Assembly: GCA_020849795.1 (NCBI GenBank)
Contig: JADZFR010000040.1
Coordinates: 1-61,719 of the forward strand
Length of the DNA: 61,719 nucleotides
Direction: 5' to 3'
Origin: Planctomycetota bacterium
Lineage (GTDB): Bacteria; Planctomycetota; UBA8742; UBA2392
Shown: piece by piece, positions 58,321-61,719 of the stretch
How the letters are laid out: each line of letters begins with the position of its first letter
Position numbering within the stretch: position 1 is the stretch's first letter
Notes under the pieces: model-generated
What the model was told of the DNA's origin: nothing
Databases searched by the model: none
Seen by the model: only the letters and a program-made list of their open reading frames with translations
Translations under genes and position numbers: made by a program

Positions 58321-60201
58321 TCAGGCGCGTTTCGGGCTTGTTCCCAGCAAGAGCAGCCGCTCGGCGAGCTGCATGGCATCGACGGGCCAGACCGGTTTCG
58401 GACGCACCGGGTAGCCACGGCTGTCGCCAGGGAGCGGCCGGCAGGAGAGCACCATGTGTCGCCATTGCGCGGGTACGTCTTGACGGCGACGCACGGCACC
58501 GAGTAGCGCGCCGGTGATGGCCGCGTTGGTGTCCGTGTCGCCGCCGCGCATCACGGTGCGCACCACGCCCTCTTCCAATGATTCGGCATGCAGCAACTCG
58601 TAGAAAGCGTTCTGCAGTGCCACGCGCACCCAACCCTGCTTTGAACCTTCACAGGTCGGCGCCGAGTCGCGCGCAGCTTCCAGCGTTGCCAGTACGTCGG
58701 TGTGCAGGCCGTTTGCACTGGCCCAGCCGTTCGCAAAGTCAACGACTTCACGGGCCGACGCTCCCGTCCTGATTGCGTAGGCAATCGCGACTACGAATAC
58801 GGCGTTGGCATCGCGGCAAACCGGGTTGGGGTGCGTCAATGCGGCGTCTTCGCGGGCCCACGTAGCCGCCTGCTCGGGCTTCGCGTTCCACGCCAGTATC
58901 CCCAGCGGGCTGACCCGCATCAAAGCGCCATTGGCCTGGCTGTCAGTGCTCGCGTGCTTCAAAGCAGCGACCGCCGCAGATTGCCCGGCCTTGGCGGCAG
59001 CCCTCGCCGGGCCCAGTGCTGTGCGCGTGGTGTTGCCGACATCGAACGGCTTCGAGTCCATCCACCAGGCGTATGCCTTGGCTGCCGCTTCCTGATCGTA
59101 GCCCTGCGCCATAACTATGCTGCGTGCCAGCAGCAGCGCCAGTTCGCTGTCGTCGGTGGGTTGTCCAGCCAACGTGTTCCACGTTCCGCCGTCTTTGAGT
59201 TCGCGCACGCCGCCTGGGTACTGCCTCGCAATTGCGGCCGCGGACTTGAACTCCACCAGTTGCCCCAGGGCATCACCCGCGCACTGCCCGAGCAGACAAC
59301 CCTGTGCGCGCGAAAGTACGTCGGCGTCGGCGATACTTGCACCCTTGGTCGGCCGCACGAGCGGCCACTCAGGTTCCGCGTCGGGGCCGCCCCGCAACAC
59401 GCTGCGAAGGTTACGTGACGCCAGATTCGCAACTACAGCTGCCGACCCGGCAATACAGTCGCCGCCGTGAGTAAGGTGCCCGCTGCGGCCGTAGGTCACG
59501 GGCTTGCCGTCGGTTGCACACAGGTCCATTCCCGCGCCGCGAAGCAGCGCATGGCCGGCCGCAACGTCGAGTGCGCCGGGGCCATTGAGTGACGTCGCCG
59601 CATCGGCCTCGCCAGCCGCGACAAGTGCCAGCCGGTAGGCGACGCTCGGCATCGGCAGGAAGCGCGCAGGATGCAGACTCGCCGCGTTGGCTGCCGATTT
59701 GCGATCCGCATCCTGTGAGACAATCACAACGCTGTAGCTCGACAGGACGGTCGGCTGTGCCGGTGTGATGGCGACACCGTTGCGCGTAAGGGGCCCGCAG
59801 CCTTCGGCCCACGCGAAGAAGTCCCCGTTGTCGTCAGGCGCCAGCGGGGCGAACACCACGCCCAGCACGGGCACACCATCGCGCAGCAGACCGATCGAGA
59901 CAGCGCTGCCCCGCCAGCCCTTGAGGTAGGGAGATGTCCCGTCGTTCGGGTCAATCAGCCAAACATGCGCCTCAGCGTCAGCCGGCGGCCGGTTCTTGTG
60001 CGGGAGTTCTTCGGCAATCACGCCGTAGTCAGGAAACGCGGCGTCCAGAGTCTCGCGGATGGCGGCTTCAGCCTCAGTGTCGACGGGTGCTTTGCTGCCG
60101 CTGCCGCGGGGCCCTCCGGGGCGGTGGAAGTCCTGCGAAATCAGGTCACCGGCGATGCGCGCTGCCTTGACCGCTGCTTCGAGTTGTTCGGCGTAACTCA
60201 T
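58321..60201 (-). CDS. Inositol-monophosphatase-family / ADP-ribosylglycohydrolase fusion (626 aa)
   Basis: Start at 60201 (MSYAEQLEAAV, AAGGG upstream). Domain 1, residues ~1-265, is an IMPase/CysQ-type Mg2+-dependent phosphatase: metal ligands in VIAEELPHKN (Glu64-Glu65), WLIDPNDGTSPYL (Asp84, Asp87) and GALDVAAGHALLRGAGM. Domain 2, from ~290 to the end, is an ADP-ribosylglycohydrolase (DraG/ARH) fold: GCLLGQCAGDALGQLVEF, QPTDDSELALLLARS and the metal-binding MRGGDTDTNAAITGALLGA, where TDDT of most members is TDDS. Domain 1 should hydrolyse a phosphate ester, domain 2 an ADP-ribose linkage. Coupling suggests one pathway handling ADP-ribose-type compounds; substrate unknown. Confidence 0.9.
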   Translation of the reverse strand: MSYAEQLEAAVKAARIAGDLISQDFHRPGGPRGSGSKAPVDTEAEAAIRETLDAAFPDYGVIAEELPHKNRPPADAEAHVWLIDPNDGTSPYLKGWRGSAVSIGLLRDGVPVLGVVFAPLAPDDNGDFFAWAEGCGPLTRNGVAITPAQPTVLSSYSVVIVSQDADRKSAANAASLHPARFLPMPSVAYRLALVAAGEADAATSLNGPGALDVAAGHALLRGAGMDLCATDGKPVTYGRSGHLTHGGDCIAGSAAVVANLASRNLRSVLRGGPDAEPEWPLVRPTKGASIADADVLSRAQGCLLGQCAGDALGQLVEFKSAAAIARQYPGGVRELKDGGTWNTLAGQPTDDSELALLLARSIVMAQGYDQEAAAKAYAWWMDSKPFDVGNTTRTALGPARAAAKAGQSAAVAALKHASTDSQANGALMRVSPLGILAWNAKPEQAATWAREDAALTHPNPVCRDANAVFVVAIAYAIRTGASAREVVDFANGWASANGLHTDVLATLEAARDSAPTCEGSKQGWVRVALQNAFYELLHAESLEEGVVRTVMRGGDTDTNAAITGALLGAVRRRQDVPAQWRHMVLSCRPLPGDSRGYPVRPKPVWPVDAMQLAERLLLLGTSPKRA

Positions 60202-60303
60202 GGCTGACCCTTGCGTGTGCTGCAACCGGAGTATAGCGGTCAGCGCGACAACCGCCGGGGAATGTCGCACCTGCAGGGTATGCTGGTTGCAAGGAGACCG
60301 AAT

Positions 60304-60759
60304 ATGAAACCGTCCGCCAAGACTGAGCTTGAAAACCTGCTGCCCGGCTTGCCGTTCTGGAGCAATCACGAATTCAGCCAACTGTTGAAGTCACTGCCCG
60401 ACAACGCGCCGCCCAAGGCTCTGCGCGCGCTGCTGGCCCAGGCTGCCGACCGCCTTGGCAGTGCTTTGAATGCGCCAAAGTACCGCGTGGTTAACTACCG
60501 GCTCACAAACGCATCCAAACCGACCCAGTGGGACGGCGAACTGGTGGCTGAAGAGGGCGATGGCTCGCGCGAAGCCTTCTTTGTCCGGTACACGAACGGC
60601 TCATTGAAGCTGTACATCGACGACATCATGGTCGAGTACATCGAGGTCGAGGACGCCTCCGATCCTGACACCCTGCCCATCGAACGCGCGGCCCAACTCC
60701 TCGCCCGCGTGCTCTTCTTCCCCAGCATTCCCGGCGCAAAACTGCAGCTCCTGCAGTAA
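60304..60759 (+). CDS. Protein of unknown function (151 aa)
   Basis: AAGGAGACCGAAT precedes the ATG. No signal peptide or membrane helix. N-terminal helical half (TELENLLPGLPFWSNHEFSQLL ... ALRALLAQAADRLGSAL), then a beta-rich half (KYRVVNYRLTNASKPTQWDGELVAEEG ... LKLYIDDIMVEYIEVED). Divergent from the fusion protein gene. I do not recognise the family. Confidence 0.75.
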   Translation: MKPSAKTELENLLPGLPFWSNHEFSQLLKSLPDNAPPKALRALLAQAADRLGSALNAPKYRVVNYRLTNASKPTQWDGELVAEEGDGSREAFFVRYTNGSLKLYIDDIMVEYIEVEDASDPDTLPIERAAQLLARVLFFPSIPGAKLQLLQ

Positions 60760-60865
60760 CTACGTCAATCATATTGTGCGCCGCATGGCACACGCCAAAG
60801 TTTGCTTGGCGAGCACAAACGAGTGGGCAGGTCACTGTAATCACCCCGGTTCAAGGAGGTTGAGC

Positions 60866-61504
60866 ATGGCATCCAGAGCGTCCAGATTCATGTCGCGCAA
60901 GCGCATCGACAGTCCCTTCTTGGACACGCAGGACGTCAAGGCCAAGGAGCTTTACTTCTTACAGGTGCTGAAAACCGAGCTGATCAGCACCGGGTGCGTG
61001 CTGGCAGTCCCGGAGCCCGACTACGGAGATGACTTGTGGGTTCTGCCCGATGGGACAGACATTCCCATTCGATGCCAATTGAAAACTGCTTGGAGCTGGC
61101 GGGGGAAATCCCAAAGAAGCTACGTGTTCAACATTAACGAACACAATGTGCGTAAGGCGTCGATCTCTTACCGGTACCTCTACTTTTTCGGCATGAAGCA
61201 CCCCGAAGGCCCGGTTGGCGGATTTCACGTCGCCTGCCTCGATGGTGGCTTCCTGGATGCCGCCCTGACTTCCAAGAGAATCAGGCGCATCAAGCGCACC
61301 AAAGGTGCCGCGTCACCCAGCACCAACCGCATTCGGTTCAACATCATTGAAGTGCCCGCGAGTGAGAAACAACGGAAAACTCGTTGGCTACTGGAGACCT
61401 CTAAACAGCGGCGTATCGACATCACGGATCACGTAAGTACGTTCCGTCTGCTCTTCACGGGTCAATCCGGCAACGATCTCATGGACTTTGTCTCGATAAC
61501 GTGA
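60866..61504 (+). CDS. Possible PD-(D/E)XK-type (DUF4365-like) protein (212 aa)
   Basis: AAGGAGGTTGAGC is a near-perfect Shine-Dalgarno before the ATG. A basic N-terminus (MASRASRFMSRKRI) leads to a fold with Glu28 in VKAKELYFLQVLKTEL, Asp55/Asp56 in YGDDLWVLPDGTDIPIRCQLK and the pair Gln71-x-Lys73. This E-D-QxK order is that of DUF4365 and related restriction-endonuclease-like proteins. Downstream are strand/helix alternations (YLYFFGMKHPEGPVGGFHVACLDGG) and a basic stretch. Catalysis is not proven; a defence or mobile-element origin is a guess. Confidence 0.7.
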   Translation: MASRASRFMSRKRIDSPFLDTQDVKAKELYFLQVLKTELISTGCVLAVPEPDYGDDLWVLPDGTDIPIRCQLKTAWSWRGKSQRSYVFNINEHNVRKASISYRYLYFFGMKHPEGPVGGFHVACLDGGFLDAALTSKRIRRIKRTKGAASPSTNRIRFNIIEVPASEKQRKTRWLLETSKQRRIDITDHVSTFRLLFTGQSGNDLMDFVSIT

Positions 61505-61719
61505 CGTCCCGCGCCCCGTGGATCCTGCGCTACTCGATGGACGCTGTATTTGAACTGAACAGATGCCCGTGAAGCTGGCGGAGGAGGAGGAGTTCGAACC
61601 TCAAAACAGTCCGGTGGACTGTTTTGAACGCGCAGCAGCCCGGCCAAAGCCCGCCAGCAAAGGCGGGCGACGCCGGGCGTAAGCGGAGCGGTCGCCCAAA
61701 CCGCAAGCACGCCGCGTAC
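61505..61719. other. Right-end non-coding region with tRNA-3'-like sequence and palindromes
   Basis: On the minus strand GGTTCGAAC followed by 12 pyrimidine-rich bases and GCCA (61577-61601) has the exact length of a tRNA T-loop to G73-CCA 3' end (serine-type discriminator), but the T-stem does not pair and no matching 5' half is present. Directly beside it is a perfect 12-bp palindrome TCAAAACAGTCC-GGT-GGACTGTTTTGA (61601-61627). Further along are GCCCGCC/GGCGGGC (61649-61668) and GGGCGAC/GTCGCCC (61665-61697). No protein gene is seen. Confidence 0.6.

Noticed and set aside
61577..61719. A tRNA-Ser gene
   Set aside because: Only the last ~24 bases look tRNA-like. The T-stem does not pair and there is no acceptor 5' strand, D-arm or anticodon arm in the remaining bases.

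Overview
The window is about 61.7 kb of GC-rich, gene-dense bacterial DNA with around 45 protein genes, no rRNA, no complete tRNA and no CRISPR array. It most resembles a Planctomycetota (or Planctomycetota-like) chromosome fragment. The reasons are many large secreted proteins of unknown function, two alpha/alpha-toroid (prenyltransferase/squalene-oxidase-repeat) proteins, a ThiD2-ThiE fusion, a bacillithiol-synthesis BshC and frequent GTG/TTG starts. This is inference; no rRNA or ribosomal protein is present, and Myxococcota-like features (matrixin protease with a Cys-containing C-terminal sorting tail) are also seen. The first 23 bases are a poly-C run that looks like an assembly artefact, so position 1 is probably a contig end.

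Layout. 0-7.5 kb: secreted proteins, including a tandem pair of membrane-anchored beta-sandwich proteins and a coupled pair of a small secreted protein and a matrixin-like zinc protease. 7.5-17 kb: thiamine synthesis (thiE), purine synthesis (purB), three secreted proteins (one VWA/HEAT, one CAP domain), and a methyltransferase/glycosyltransferase pair. 17-25 kb: bshC, a membrane-anchored toroid protein, an AI-2E-family transporter carrying an inserted EF-hand pair, a NUDIX hydrolase and two tandem LysM-L,D-transpeptidases. 25-33.5 kb: a translationally coupled ten-gene Mrp-type cation/proton antiporter operon with three antiporter-like subunits, a split MrpA and a His-rich loop. 33.6-41 kb: a second toroid protein, small proteins, an extremely Ser- and aromatic-rich TPR protein divergent from a six-EF-hand protein, and a DinG-type helicase.

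41-48 kb: glutamine synthetase behind a leader with a terminator-like hairpin, then a four-gene amidoligase cluster (C39-like peptidase, RLAN/RimK-type ATP-grasp ligase, GCS2 carboxylate-amine ligase, N-formylglutamate amidohydrolase-like enzyme). The last three genes overlap by 4 bases each. This cluster is the best candidate for an uncharacterised biosynthetic system, probably making a small glutamyl- or peptide-like amide. 48-61.7 kb: two very large tandem secreted proteins, a small basic protein, a B12-binding radical SAM enzyme, another Carboxypeptidase-regulatory-like secreted protein, an inositol-monophosphatase/ADP-ribosylglycohydrolase fusion, a possible PD-(D/E)XK-type protein, and at the right end a tRNA-3'-end-like sequence next to a perfect 12-bp palindrome.

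Two themes recur. Calcium-type EF-hand loops appear in two unrelated proteins. Several housekeeping genes without a Shine-Dalgarno sequence have a -10-like hexamer exactly 6 nt before the start codon, suggesting leaderless transcripts. All function calls come from motif recognition by eye; no database search was run.
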